Counted from the first letter of the stretch, positions 17,377-26,438 are shown. The stretch is 64,000 bases of DNA from Xanthomonas arboricola pv. guizotiae (GCF_002940205.1 NZ_MDSK01000028.1:1-64000); one strand, 5' to 3'. Made by a program: numbers and translations. Notes: generated by a model not told the origin, from the letters alone.

Positions 17377-18600
17377 TCACTGCATCGCCTGGGCATCGGT
17401 CGCTGCCTGCAACATGCCGCGGCAGCCTGCCCAGAGCGCCACCGCCAGCAAGGCGATGCCGCCCAGCGCCAGAAACGCGATGCGATAGCCGAAGGCGTGC
17501 GCCAGCCAGCCGCCCAAGGCCGGGCTCAGCGCCGCGCCCACACCTTGCACCGTCATCACCGCGCCCTGGCCGACATTGACGCGCCCGGTGCCCTGCAGCA
17601 ATCGCGCCACCAGTGCCGGCACCACCACGGCCTGCAGGCCGGCGCCGAGCCCGTCGAGGATCTGCACCGGAAACACGCCCCAGCCATGGATCAGCGACGC
17701 TGCCACCAATGCACGCAGCGGCAAGGCCATGAAGGCCACCAGCAGCACCCACCAATGCCCGTGCACGCGGATCCAGCGCATCGCCAGCAACGCCACCACC
17801 ACCATCGTGGCCTGCGCGACCACGATGGTGGTCGCCGTCAGCGCACTCGCATCGCCCGCATGCGCGGCCACGATGGCCATGCCGTAGAGCGGCAGCATCG
17901 CCGCATTGCCCAGGTGGAACAGCCCCAGGGTGATGGCCAGCAAGGCCAGTGGCCGGCAGGTCAGCAACACCCGCCAGCCGCTGAGGGTGTCCGCGCCGTC
18001 GGCGTGGCCCAGGCCGCGCGCGGCACGATGGTCGATGGCCGCAGACGGAATCAGCAGCACCGCCGCGATCGCCAGCACGCCGAACGCGGCGGTGAGCACG
18101 AACACCGCCGCAAACCCGTAGCGCCAGCCCAGCCAGCCGGCCAGCACCGCGGCCAGCATGTTGCCGGCGTGGTTGGCGACCTGATTGCGCGCCAGTTGAT
18201 GATCGAATCCGCGCACGTGCACCAACCCCAAGGTGATGCCGGTGAGCGCCGGACCGATGCCGGCTGCGGCCAACGCCGAGACGATCTGCGCGGTGACCAC
18301 GCCGGTGGAGGTCGGATGCAGCCAGATCAGCGCCGTGGCCAACAGGATCGCCACGCAGCCGACCACCACCACGGTGCGCTTGCGCCGGGTGCTATCGACC
18401 AGCGCACCGGCCGGGGTGGTGGCGAGCATGCCGGCGATGCCGCCCACACTCATCACCGTGCCGATCGCCGCCACCGACCAGCCCCTGGATTGCAGGAATA
18501 CGCTGAGAAATGGCCCCAGCCCGTCCTGCACATCGGCCACGCTGAAATGCAGCGCCTCCAGTGCGCGGCTGCCACGGGGACGCGGTGTGCTCATGCGCAT
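17377..18600 (-). CDS. MFS transporter
   Basis: A 407-residue major facilitator superfamily protein with 12 predicted hydrophobic segments. The loop 2-3 signature is degenerate (GALVDSTRRKRTVVVVG), and the centre has a long cytoplasmic loop around residue 200. An amphipathic N-terminus precedes the first helix. The substrate cannot be told; the sequence resembles bacterial members annotated as putative drug or sugar efflux. The start ATG is chosen because GGAGAG precedes it by 5 bp; longer forms in the same frame lack membrane character. It is followed about 105 bp upstream by the two paralogous DUF genes on the same strand. Confidence 0.85.
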   Translation of the reverse strand: MRMSTPRPRGSRALEALHFSVADVQDGLGPFLSVFLQSRGWSVAAIGTVMSVGGIAGMLATTPAGALVDSTRRKRTVVVVGCVAILLATALIWLHPTSTGVVTAQIVSALAAAGIGPALTGITLGLVHVRGFDHQLARNQVANHAGNMLAAVLAGWLGWRYGFAAVFVLTAAFGVLAIAAVLLIPSAAIDHRAARGLGHADGADTLSGWRVLLTCRPLALLAITLGLFHLGNAAMLPLYGMAIVAAHAGDASALTATTIVVAQATMVVVALLAMRWIRVHGHWWVLLVAFMALPLRALVAASLIHGWGVFPVQILDGLGAGLQAVVVPALVARLLQGTGRVNVGQGAVMTVQGVGAALSPALGGWLAHAFGYRIAFLALGGIALLAVALWAGCRGMLQAATDAQAMQ

Positions 18601-18704
18601 CGGCGCTCTCCACGAAACGATGAAAGGCGACTGCGCATGCCGGGCCGCGTGGGCGACCCGATTGCGATCGCACGGCGCCAGCACGGCAGTCGCATTGCAG
18701 GCTG

Positions 18705-19319
18705 CTAGTGCTTCGGCTTCGGCTTATGCGCACCCGGGCCATGCGGATGCTCGATCTGCTGCAGCGACGCGGTCTTGGCGCCCAGGGCATGTGCATGGAC
18801 CAGCACGCAGTGCGGGGTCGTGGTGGTATCGCCTTCGGCCACCAGCGTCTTGCCGACCACCAGCTGCTTGGCGAAGTCGGCCCCGGCATGCGGCGGGAAC
18901 CGCACCGTGACCTCGTCGTCCAGCAATACGCCATGCACCTGCCCGTGCGGGCCGTGCAGCAGGCGCGCGATGGTGCCGCTGTGCTGGGTGAGCTGCGGCT
19001 TGGGCGGCTTGCCGGCGGGCGGTTTGGGCTTGGGCTTGGCATGCGGCCCGTGCGGGCCTGCATCGACGATGCGCTCGCCACCCTCCGGATCGATCGCCAG
19101 GGCCACCAGCATGTCCACGTCGCGCGGCTTGAGGCCACGCACGCTCAAGGTGCTGCCGGGCTTGAGCGCCTTGAGCAAGGCGGCGGACAGGTGCGGCGGC
19201 GTATGCACCTCGGTGCCGTCGGTCAGCAGCAGGCCGTCGATATCGGCCTTGGGATTGAGCAGAAAGCGCGCCAGCGTGCCGCGGGTTTCGGGAAGGAAAT
19301 CAGGGTCGACCCAATGCAT
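18705..19319 (-). CDS. Two-module protein, cytoplasmic paralogue
   Basis: A 204-residue protein with no signal peptide. It carries two copies of one module: residues 14-80 (GTLARFLLNPKADIDGLLL, then DGTEVHTPPHLSAALL) and residues 115-175 (GTIARLLHGPHGQVHGVLL, then TVRFPPHAGADF). The common pattern is G-[ST/TI]-x-A/E-R-L/F-x(5)-G-x-h-x-G-h-h-L-x-D, then P-P-H. The linker (PHAKPKPKPPAGKPPKP) and the C-terminal tail are Pro/Lys-rich and likely disordered, with His-rich ends that might bind metal. The same module occurs in the gene just upstream. I know no name for this fold; an OB-like beta-barrel is only a guess. Confidence 0.75.
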   Translation of the reverse strand: MHWVDPDFLPETRGTLARFLLNPKADIDGLLLTDGTEVHTPPHLSAALLKALKPGSTLSVRGLKPRDVDMLVALAIDPEGGERIVDAGPHGPHAKPKPKPPAGKPPKPQLTQHSGTIARLLHGPHGQVHGVLLDDEVTVRFPPHAGADFAKQLVVGKTLVAEGDTTTTPHCVLVHAHALGAKTASLQQIEHPHGPGAHKPKPKH

Positions 19320-19450
19320 GAAAAACTCCAGAGAAGTGAGAACCGGCCGATGCCGGCAAACCGCGCCCGTCGCCACGCATGACGCGTGGTGAACAGGCGC
19401 GCAGGGAACGAAGGGTGTCGGCGCCGCCGCGTGCGCAGCGGCGCCCTGGA

Positions 19451-20248
19451 TTACCGCGGAGCCGGAGTCGACGCTGGCGGTGCGGCCGGCGGGACAGGCG
19501 GCGCCGGTGGTGCGGGCGGCACCGGGCCGTCCGGGCGCGGCGGGCTGAACAAGGCACGCTGCGAGGCGCGATCGCGGCCCAGTTGGGTGGCTTCGATGGC
19601 GCGGCCGTTGGCGGTGGCAACCCCGAAGCCGCTCACGCTCAATGGCGCGCCGGGCCGCAGCAGATCGCCGAACTGCAGCGCCAGATGCGGCGGCATCCGC
19701 ACCAGCGTGCCATCGCTCAGCAACGCGCCATTGGTCTCGCCACCCGGGCCGTAGACCAGCCGCTCGATGCGTCCTTCCGCCTGCAACGGCGTCAACGCGG
19801 CAGGTGCCGGCGGCGCCGGCGGCATGGCGGCCGGCGGCGGCTGGTCGACCACTTCGCGCCCACCACGATTGGAGCGGATGCTGCTGGCGCGCAGTACCGG
19901 CAGGCTGCCCAGACGATAGCCCTGCACGCTCACCGTATCGCCGCGGCGCACCGCGGCCTGCAACTGTGCGGACAGATGCGGTGCAAATGCCACCTGGGTG
20001 CCATCGCGCAACCACAGGCCGTCGACCTCGCCATTGGGATTGAGCATGAAGCGCTCGACCGTGCCGGTAATGCGTACCGGGGTGGCGGCCAACGGCGCGG
20101 GCGGTGCGGGCGGCAGCGGCGGAGCCAGCGGTGGCGTGCCGACCGGCGCACGCGGCGCCAGCGGTGCTGCCGGCGGTGTGGGAGCCTGCGCGGCAGCGGT
20201 CGCCACGCTGCAGGCCAGTGCGAAAGCAAGTGCGGTCTGACGGATCAT
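19451..20248 (-). CDS. Two-module protein, exported paralogue
   Basis: A 265-residue protein with a signal peptide (TALAFALACSVATAAAQA, cleavage near residue 21) and a Pro/Ala-rich linker. It holds the same two modules as the gene 131 bp downstream: TGTVERFMLNPNGEVDGLWL with QVAFAPHLSAQL, then EGRIERLVYGPGGETNGALL with LVRMPPHLALQF. The module pairs fall in the same order in both proteins, pointing to one duplication of a whole two-module gene. Low-complexity Pro/Ala stretches at both ends and in the middle separate the modules. The start is taken at MIRQTAL because upstream codons would destroy the signal peptide. Function unknown. Confidence 0.75.
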   Translation of the reverse strand: MIRQTALAFALACSVATAAAQAPTPPAAPLAPRAPVGTPPLAPPLPPAPPAPLAATPVRITGTVERFMLNPNGEVDGLWLRDGTQVAFAPHLSAQLQAAVRRGDTVSVQGYRLGSLPVLRASSIRSNRGGREVVDQPPPAAMPPAPPAPAALTPLQAEGRIERLVYGPGGETNGALLSDGTLVRMPPHLALQFGDLLRPGAPLSVSGFGVATANGRAIEATQLGRDRASQRALFSPPRPDGPVPPAPPAPPVPPAAPPASTPAPR

Positions 20249-20684
20249 GCGATGTCTCCAACGCGGCAGGAGCGCCGCTCGCCCTGGAGACAAAGCAGCA
20301 ATTGTGCCAACCTGTAAACCATTGTTTTACAAAGATTTTTTGTGAGAACGATCGGGCACCATCGTCTGCGTTTCATACACCGCTGTCCGCTTTGCAGACA
20401 CGTCGCAGCCTCGGGTTGTGCGTGGCTCCCAAGCCAGGAACGTGCCGGGCACGCTCGACCGTGGCCTGCGCGTGCCGACGTCCGGGCCGGATTTCGAACG
20501 CGTGGCGCTGCGCTCCCGGCTGCACCGTTTGCTGCTGGAATGCCCTAGGCCAATGCTGCGAGTGGCGGCAGCGGCATGCAATCTAAAGGTGCGCACGGCA
20601 ACAGCTGCGCGTGCTGCTGTCGCGTACTGCGTCGTGGCCGACGTGGTCAGCCTGCGAACACCGCGCCCGGGCTGATCGCTGCGA
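20249..20684. other. 436-bp intergenic region, nothing identified
   Basis: Region between the exported paralogue gene and the response regulator gene. It contains an AT-rich patch near 20310-20345 (a promoter candidate for the minus-strand paralogue pair) and no open frame with family-like content on either strand. Confidence 0.5.
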
Positions 20685-22022
20685 TTACTGCAGGCCATAC
20701 TCATCGAGCTTGCGGTACAGCAGCTGGCGATGAATGCCGAGCCGGCGCGCGGCTTCGGCGCGGTTGCCGCCACTGTGCGCCAAGGCGTCCTGGATCATCT
20801 GCTTTTCCAGCCGCGCCACCGCCTCGGGCAAGGTGCCTTCAGGTGGCGCTGCAGTCATGGGCTGCTCGGCACCGTACTCGAGCGCGTCGTCCAGATCGGC
20901 GGCAACGATGCTGTGGCCGCGCACCAGCAGCTGGCTGCGTTGCATGACGTTACGCAGCTCGCGCACGTTGCCGGGCCACGGGTAGGCCAGCAGCCGCGCC
21001 TGCGCGTCCGCCGACAGCGCACGCGCCGCGCCTTCGCCGCTGCGCAGAAAATACTGCGCAAGCAGCACGATGTCCTGCCCGCGTTCGCGCAGCGGCGGCA
21101 GTTCGATCGGCACCACATTTAGGCGATAGCGCAGATCGCTGCGGAACTGTCCTGCCGCCACCCACGCCGCCAGATCGCGATGCGTGGCCGCCAGCACGCG
21201 CACATCCACCTTCTGCGCGCCGCGCCCGCCCAGCGGCATCACTTCGCCTTCCTGCAGGAAGCGCAACAACTTGGCCTGCATCGGCAGCGGCATGTCGCCG
21301 ATCTCGTCCAGAAACAGCGTGCCGCCATCGGCTTCGCGAATCAGGCCGATGCGGTCGCTGGTCGCCCCGGAAAAGGCGCCCTTGCGATGGCCGAACAATT
21401 CGCTTTCCATCAACTCCAACGGGATCGCCGCGCAATTGACCGCGACAAATGCCGCCGCCGCGCGCGCGCTGGCGCGATGCAGGGCGCGCGCGACCAGTTC
21501 CTTGCCGGTACCGGTTTCGCCGGTGATCAACACCGGCAGATCGGAAGCTGCCGCCAGTCCGATGCGTTTATGCACGGTACGCATCGCCGGGCTGTGGCCG
21601 ACCAAGCCGTCGTCGTCGGAAGGTTCGCTCGCTGCGGTATCTGCGTTGGCATCGGCGCGACTTGCCAATGCACGCTCCACAACATGGACGATATCCGCAC
21701 GCCCCACCGGCTTGACCAGGTGATCGAATGCACCCAGCGTCATCGCTTCGATGGTGTTGCCGCTGGAGGCGTACGCGGTGAGCATCACCAGCGGCACCTG
21801 GCGCGCGCGGGGATCGTCCGCACGCGCACGCAGCACCTGGATTCCGTCCATGCCGGGCATGCGGAAGTCCACGAACGCCAGCTCGATGCCGCCCTCGTTC
21901 AGGCGCAGCAAACCATCGGCGCCGTTGTCGACCGCGATCACCGTATGGCCGAGCGAGCACAGCGTTGACTGCAAGGTGGCCAGAAACGCCGCATCGTCGT
22001 CGATGATCAGGATGCGCGCCAT
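20685..22022 (-). CDS. Sigma-54 dependent response regulator (NtrC family)
   Basis: A 445-residue regulator with three domains. The receiver (1-120) has acidic residues 8-10 and phospho-acceptor Asp52 in VDFRMPGMDG. The AAA+ domain (about 150-380) has Walker A GETGTGKE, Walker B as GGTLFLDEIGDM, and the sigma-54 contact loop as GAFSGA, a Thr-to-Ser variant of GAFTGA. A C-terminal Fis-type HTH (EAARRLGIHRQLLYRKLDEYG) binds DNA. It overlaps its histidine kinase by 16 bp and follows poxB on the same strand. The target promoters are unknown; a weak sigma-54-like site lies upstream of poxB (25356-25371). Confidence 0.92.
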   Translation of the reverse strand: MARILIIDDDAAFLATLQSTLCSLGHTVIAVDNGADGLLRLNEGGIELAFVDFRMPGMDGIQVLRARADDPRARQVPLVMLTAYASSGNTIEAMTLGAFDHLVKPVGRADIVHVVERALASRADANADTAASEPSDDDGLVGHSPAMRTVHKRIGLAAASDLPVLITGETGTGKELVARALHRASARAAAAFVAVNCAAIPLELMESELFGHRKGAFSGATSDRIGLIREADGGTLFLDEIGDMPLPMQAKLLRFLQEGEVMPLGGRGAQKVDVRVLAATHRDLAAWVAAGQFRSDLRYRLNVVPIELPPLRERGQDIVLLAQYFLRSGEGAARALSADAQARLLAYPWPGNVRELRNVMQRSQLLVRGHSIVAADLDDALEYGAEQPMTAAPPEGTLPEAVARLEKQMIQDALAHSGGNRAEAARRLGIHRQLLYRKLDEYGLQ

Positions 22023-23449
22023 GGCAGCTCCAGAATGAAATCGGTCATACCGTCGGCGTGTGCATAACGCACCTGCCCGCCATGTGCACGGGCGATCTCG
22101 CGCACCAGCGCAAGCCCCAGGCCATTGCCGTCGGCGCGACCGCTGACGAACGGCTCGAACAATTGCGAAGCGATGGCATCGGCGATGGCCGCGCCACGAT
22201 TGCTCACCCGTAGCTGCAGCAAGCCATCGCGGGTGCTGGCCTCCAGTGTCACCGCGCTGCCTGCATCGGCGTGCTGGAGCGCGTTGCGCAGCAGATTGTG
22301 TACGGCACGGCCGAGCTGCTGCGGATCGAGCATCCACTGCAGCGGCGTGTCCGGGACGCGCAGCTGTGGCGCCGGGGCGCCTGGCGGCAGCAAGGCCGGA
22401 TCGAGCAAGCTCGCCAGCCAGTCCTGCACCACCACCGTTTCCAGCTGCAAGCGGATCGGCTGCACCATGCCGAGCAGGCTTTCGACCACCCCATCCAGGC
22501 GACGGATCTGCCCCAGCATCAGCTCAGCGTGCGCGGCATCGTCCGGCGTGCCCTGGCGCGTGGCGATTTCGTTCTCCACGGCCAGGTGCATCGTGGCGAT
22601 GGGGTTGCGAATCTCATGCGCCACCGTGGCGGTCAGGCGCCCGAGTGCGGCCAGCCGCTCGTGCCGTGCCAGCTCGTCGGCCAGCCGCCGCGTCTGCGCC
22701 AAGGCCTGCGCATTGCGCTGTGCGTAATCACTGACCGCAGCGCCCAGCCGGTCCAGCTCGGGTGCGCCGGTGACCGGAATCTGCGGGAGTTCGGTATCGG
22801 CGGCCAGCGCCTGCTGGATGCGCTGCAGGCGCTGACTCCAGCGCCGTACCACCACGCCCAGGGCAATCGCCGACACCGCCACCATGGCGAAGATCAGCAG
22901 CATGCCGACCGCCAGTGGCCGCCAGGCATCGGAGGTGCTGGCCGGCACCCGCGACATGGTCCAAGCGGCGGTGCCCGCGGCCAATGGGCAGGCGCTGATC
23001 AACACCACTTCGCGGCTGCCGTCGCGACGAAAATCCACGGCCTTGTTGCCCACCGCACTCTGCCGCGCGGTACTGACGATCGTGGTCCACTCGGCGGCCG
23101 GGATATCGGTCTTGTGATCGCTGCCGTCGTAGGTGGGATAGGCGTAGGCAACGAATCCCTTGTCGAGGTTCCACACACCGCCCTCCACCCCCGGCGCATC
23201 GGCCAGCACCAGCTGCACCACCACCGCGGCCAGCCCGGCGCCGTTGTCGCCACTGCGCGCTGCCTCGCTCGCGCCAGCATAGCGCTGCGCGATGCGTGCG
23301 CATTGCGCGGTCAATTGCTGGCGCGCATCGTCCAGTCGCACGCCTTCGGTCTGTTGGTACAGGCCATACAACATGGTGGCCACGCCCACGCAGGCAGCCA
23401 GGATCACCACCCAGATCAGCAGCAACTGGCGCAACAACGAACGAGGCAT
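22007..23449 (-). CDS. Membrane sensor histidine kinase
   Basis: A 480-residue sensor kinase. One transmembrane helix at the N-terminus (LLLIWVVILAACVGVATML), a periplasmic domain of about 150 residues, a second helix (VGMLLIFAMVAVSAIALGVVV, about 181-201), then a HAMP-like linker and the kinase core. The phospho-acceptor is His278 in TATVAHEIRNPIATM. The N box (LLRNALQHA) and G boxes (GNGLGLALVREIA) are present. The periplasmic ligand is unknown. The gene overlaps the response regulator by 16 bp and is 46 bp from poxB, so the three may form one transcript. Confidence 0.9.
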   Translation of the reverse strand: MPRSLLRQLLLIWVVILAACVGVATMLYGLYQQTEGVRLDDARQQLTAQCARIAQRYAGASEAARSGDNGAGLAAVVVQLVLADAPGVEGGVWNLDKGFVAYAYPTYDGSDHKTDIPAAEWTTIVSTARQSAVGNKAVDFRRDGSREVVLISACPLAAGTAAWTMSRVPASTSDAWRPLAVGMLLIFAMVAVSAIALGVVVRRWSQRLQRIQQALAADTELPQIPVTGAPELDRLGAAVSDYAQRNAQALAQTRRLADELARHERLAALGRLTATVAHEIRNPIATMHLAVENEIATRQGTPDDAAHAELMLGQIRRLDGVVESLLGMVQPIRLQLETVVVQDWLASLLDPALLPPGAPAPQLRVPDTPLQWMLDPQQLGRAVHNLLRNALQHADAGSAVTLEASTRDGLLQLRVSNRGAAIADAIASQLFEPFVSGRADGNGLGLALVREIARAHGGQVRYAHADGMTDFILELPWRAS

Positions 23450-23495
23450 GCGAGGGTCCGGTAAAAACGTGCAGTTTCAGAACGCGGTCACTGTG

Positions 23496-25223
23496 TCAGC
23501 GCATGTTGGTCTTGACCAGATCGATCACCTCGTCGCCACGCCCGCTCATCACTGCCTTGAGCAGATACAGGCCCATGCCCTTGGCCTGTTCCAGCTTGAT
23601 TGCCGGCGGCACCGCCAGTTCCTGCGTGGCGATGCGCACATCCACCAGCGCCGGACCAGAATGCGCGAAAGCCTGCCGCAACGCCCGCTCCAGCTGCGCG
23701 GACTCATCGACCCGGATGCCCAGGATGCCCATCGCATTGCTCATCGCTGCGAAGTCCGGATTGCGCAACTCGGTGCCGGTGTCCAGATAGCCGGCGGCCT
23801 TCATCTCCATCGCCACGAACCCCAGCGAGGCATTGTTGAACACCACGATCTTCACCGGCAGGCGCAGCTGCGCCAGCGAGATGAAATCGCCCATCAGCAT
23901 CGCAAAACCGCCATCGCCAGACAGCGCAATCACCTGACGGCCCGGATACGCCGACTGCGCACCCAGCGCCTGCGGCATCGCATTGGCCATCGAACCGTGG
24001 TTGAACGAACCGAGCAAGCGGCGTTGCCCGTTCATGCGCAGATAGCGCGCGGCCCACACCGTCGGGGTGCCGACATCGCAGGTGAATACCGCATCCTGGT
24101 CGGCGATCTGGCTGATCATGCGCGCCACGAATTGCGGATGCAGCGGCTCGCCTGGATCGGCCGGCACCGCCAGATCGTCCAGCCCCTCGCGCGCCTTGCG
24201 ATAGTGCGCCAGCGCCTTGTCCAGGAAGTCGCGTTGCTCGCGTCGCTGCAGTTGCGGCAGCAAGGCGGCGATGGTTTCGCCCACGTCCGCTGCGATGCCC
24301 AGCTGCAACGGCGTGCGCCTCCCCAGCGCGCCCGGGTCGCGGTCCACCTGCACGATGGTCGCGTCCTTCGGGTAGAACTGCCGATACGGGAAGTCCGTGC
24401 CCAGCATGATCAAGGTGTCGCAGTTGAGCATCGCGTGGTAGCCGGAGCTGAAACCGATCAGGCCGGTCATGCCGACATCGAACGGGTTCTCCCACTCCAC
24501 ATGCTCCTTGCCGCGCAAGGCATGCACGATCGGCGCGCCCAGGGTGTCGGCCAATGCCACCACCGCATCGTGCGCACCCGCGCAACCGCTGCCGCACAAC
24601 AGCGTGATCGCCTCGCTCTGTTGCAGCAGCGCGGCCAGCTGCTGCACATCTTCGGGGGCCGGCAGCACGCGCGGTTGGCGCAGTTGCGGCCAGGCCGTGG
24701 GCATGTGCTTGTCCACGTCCAGCAGTGCGATATCGCCGGGGATCACCACCACCGCCACGCCTTGCTGCAGGATGGCCGCACGCATCGCGCGGTGCAGCAC
24801 TTCCGGCAGCTGCGCCGGATTGGTCACCAATTCCACGAAGTGACTGCACTCGCGGAACAGTTCCTGCGGATGCGTCTCCTGAAAATAGTTCAGCCCGATC
24901 TCGGACGAGGGAATATGCGCGGCGATCGCCAGCACCGGCTGGCGGCTGCGATGGCAATCGAACAGCCCGTTGATCAGGTGGAGGTTGCCCGGCCCGCAGC
25001 TACCCGCACACACCGCCAGCTTGCCGGTCACCGCCGCCTCGGCGCCGGCAGCGAACGCGGCCACCTCTTCGTGGCGCACGTGCATCCATTCGATCGTCTG
25101 CATCTCGCGCAAGGCATCGGTCAGGCCGTTGAGGCTGTCGCCGGCCAACCCCCAGATCCGCTCCACGCCTGCACTCTGCAGCGTCTCGGCCAGAAACCGC
25201 GCCAACGTCTTCTTCTTCGCCAC
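23496..25223 (-). CDS. poxB: Pyruvate dehydrogenase (quinone) PoxB
   Basis: A 575-residue thiamine-diphosphate flavoprotein that oxidises pyruvate to acetate and CO2, passing electrons to ubiquinone at the inner face of the membrane. The active-site Glu is in [14 protein letters not shown] (near residue 52); [20 protein letters not shown] and [11 protein letters not shown] are shared nearly word for word with E. coli PoxB. The ThDP motif runs from [12 protein letters not shown] to NN about 28 residues on, and the C-terminus [22 protein letters not shown] matches the lipid-activation tail of PoxB. Length is typical. Its downstream neighbours on the same strand are the histidine kinase and the NtrC-type regulator, which may control it. 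Confidence 0.96.
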   Translation of the reverse strand: MAKKKTLARFLAETLQSAGVERIWGLAGDSLNGLTDALREMQTIEWMHVRHEEVAAFAAGAEAAVTGKLAVCAGSCGPGNLHLINGLFDCHRSRQPVLAIAAHIPSSEIGLNYFQETHPQELFRECSHFVELVTNPAQLPEVLHRAMRAAILQQGVAVVVIPGDIALLDVDKHMPTAWPQLRQPRVLPAPEDVQQLAALLQQSEAITLLCGSGCAGAHDAVVALADTLGAPIVHALRGKEHVEWENPFDVGMTGLIGFSSGYHAMLNCDTLIMLGTDFPYRQFYPKDATIVQVDRDPGALGRRTPLQLGIAADVGETIAALLPQLQRREQRDFLDKALAHYRKAREGLDDLAVPADPGEPLHPQFVARMISQIADQDAVFTCDVGTPTVWAARYLRMNGQRRLLGSFNHGSMANAMPQALGAQSAYPGRQVIALSGDGGFAMLMGDFISLAQLRLPVKIVVFNNASLGFVAMEMKAAGYLDTGTELRNPDFAAMSNAMGILGIRVDESAQLERALRQAFAHSGPALVDVRIATQELAVPPAIKLEQAKGMGLYLLKAVMSGRGDEVIDLVKTNMR

Positions 25224-25569
25224 GATGCAGCTCCACGCTTGTTCGACAAGCCTGTCATGCTCCCAGTCACAGTGTCAGCGCAATGTGCTTGCACGCTGCA
25301 AACGCAGTAAAAATCACTGAAAAACAGCCGCTTCTATACATGCGCATCACATCGACGCGATGTAACCGCCAATGCATCACGCTTTGCGCGTGCGCCACGC
25401 GCATTGCGATTTGATGACAAGGAAGCGCAGCTGAACCGGGCGCGATGATTCATGGGCCAGTCAGTTCAAAATTCATGTCGCGTTCCATCGAATAACGGAG
25501 AATTTACATCTCGGCAGCGAACGGCATCCGCCTCAGCGCCGGCCCAAACCATAAGTACAGGTATCGATC
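25224..25569. promoter_or_regulatory. Divergent promoter region of poxB and the Ax21 gene
   Basis: 346 bp with no gene. A dyad ACATCG-ACG-CGATGT lies at 25349-25363. On the minus strand, 25356-25371 reads TGGCGGTTACATCGCG, which keeps the -24 GG and -12 GC of a sigma-54 promoter at the right spacing but deviates elsewhere; it would place the poxB start about 120 bp downstream. The stretch before the Ax21 start is AT-richer than average. Confidence 0.35.
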
Positions 25570-26166
25570 ATGAAGAATTCCCTGCTGGCCCTCGGCCTTC
25601 TCGCAGCCCTGCCGTTTGCGGCCTCCGCTGCTGAAAACCTCTCCTACAACTTCGTCGAAGGCGACTACGTGCGCACCCCGACCGAAGGCCGCGACGCGGA
25701 TGGTTGGGGCGTGAAGGCGTCCTACGCCGTCGCTCCGAACTTCCACGTGTTCGGCGATTACAGCAAGCAGAACGCTGACGACAACGACAACGTGTTCGAA
25801 AGCTCCAACTCCGACTTCCAGCAGTGGGGCGTCGGCGTGGGTTACAACCAGGAGATCGCCACCAGCACCGACTTCGTTGCCCGTGTTGCCTACCGCAAGC
25901 TGGACCTGGACACCCCGAACATCAGCTTCGACGGTTACAGCGTTGAAGCCGGCCTGCGTAACGCCTTCGGCGAGCACTTCGAAGTCTACGCCCTGGCTGG
26001 CTACGAAGACTTCTCCAAGAAGCGCGGCATCGACATCGGCGACAACTTCTACGGCCGCCTCGGCGCCCAGGTCAAGTTGAACCAGAACTGGGGCATCAAC
26101 GGCGACATCCGGATGGATGGCGACGGCAACAAGGAATGGTCGGTCGGCCCGCGCTTCAGCTGGTAA
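25570..26166 (+). CDS. ax21: Ax21-family outer-membrane beta-barrel protein
   Basis: A 198-residue outer-membrane protein. The signal peptide MKNSLLALGLLAALPFAASA is followed by the mature N-terminus AENLSYNFVEGDYVRTP. This is the Ax21 family of Xanthomonas and Stenotrophomonas, predicted small beta-barrels found in outer-membrane vesicles. The rest shows alternating strands (YAVAPNFHVFGDYSKQ, WGVGVGYNQEI, GYSVEAGLRNAFG) and ends with the aromatic terminal residue W (GPRFSW), as barrels require. The reported role as ligand of the rice receptor XA21 was based on work later retracted, so it should not be used to annotate function. Two hairpins that may terminate transcription follow. Confidence 0.92.
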   Translation: MKNSLLALGLLAALPFAASAAENLSYNFVEGDYVRTPTEGRDADGWGVKASYAVAPNFHVFGDYSKQNADDNDNVFESSNSDFQQWGVGVGYNQEIATSTDFVARVAYRKLDLDTPNISFDGYSVEAGLRNAFGEHFEVYALAGYEDFSKKRGIDIGDNFYGRLGAQVKLNQNWGINGDIRMDGDGNKEWSVGPRFSW

Positions 26167-26212
26167 GCCGCAGGTTTGACTGCAACGCGACGCTCTCTCC
26201 CACGTTGCATTG

Positions 26213-26246
26213 GAAGCCCGGTCCCCCGACCGGGCTTCTTTCTTTT
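26213..26246 (+). terminator. Rho-independent terminator of the Ax21 gene
   Basis: A perfect 10-bp stem, GAAGCCCGGT and ACCGGGCTTC, with a six-base loop is followed on the plus strand by TTTCTTTT. It lies 46 bp after the stop codon of the Ax21 gene. Confidence 0.9.
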
Positions 26247-26361
26247 GGGCGATCGGCTGGCACTACGCACGTTGTGCCATAGCGGCATGTACGCAATGCG
26301 GGTTCAGAAACGCGAGCGCAGCGCGCTCAAGCGCTACGTCTTGCCGCCAACCTTTGCGATC

Positions 26362-26408
26362 GACACCAACCAAGAAGCCCGGCAATGCCGGGCTTCTTGG
26401 TTGGTGTC
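26362..26408. terminator. 22-bp perfect hairpin between convergent genes
   Basis: An exact 22-bp inverted repeat (arms 26362-26383 and 26387-26408, loop AAT) whose core GAAGCCCGG / CCGGGCTTC repeats the core of the terminator about 150 bp upstream. It lies 31 bp beyond the stop of gpsA, so it could stop transcription from either side. No T-run is clear. Confidence 0.65.
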
Positions 26409-26438
26409 TACGCAGCGCGCCAATGCGCGCTGCTGCGG

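Noticed and set aside
18705-20261. Single 518-codon gene covering both paralogues
   Set aside because: The frame across the gap encodes low-complexity residues. Each paralogue has its own start, module pair and, in one case, signal peptide in a different frame.
20327-20773. Open frame of 148 codons before the response-regulator gene
   Set aside because: It overlaps the regulator's coding end, has no ribosome-binding site and no recognisable domain; residues are Arg/Ser-rich.
23292-25310. Open frame of 672 codons on the plus strand
   Set aside because: It is antisense to poxB and shows only His- and Arg-rich low-complexity content.
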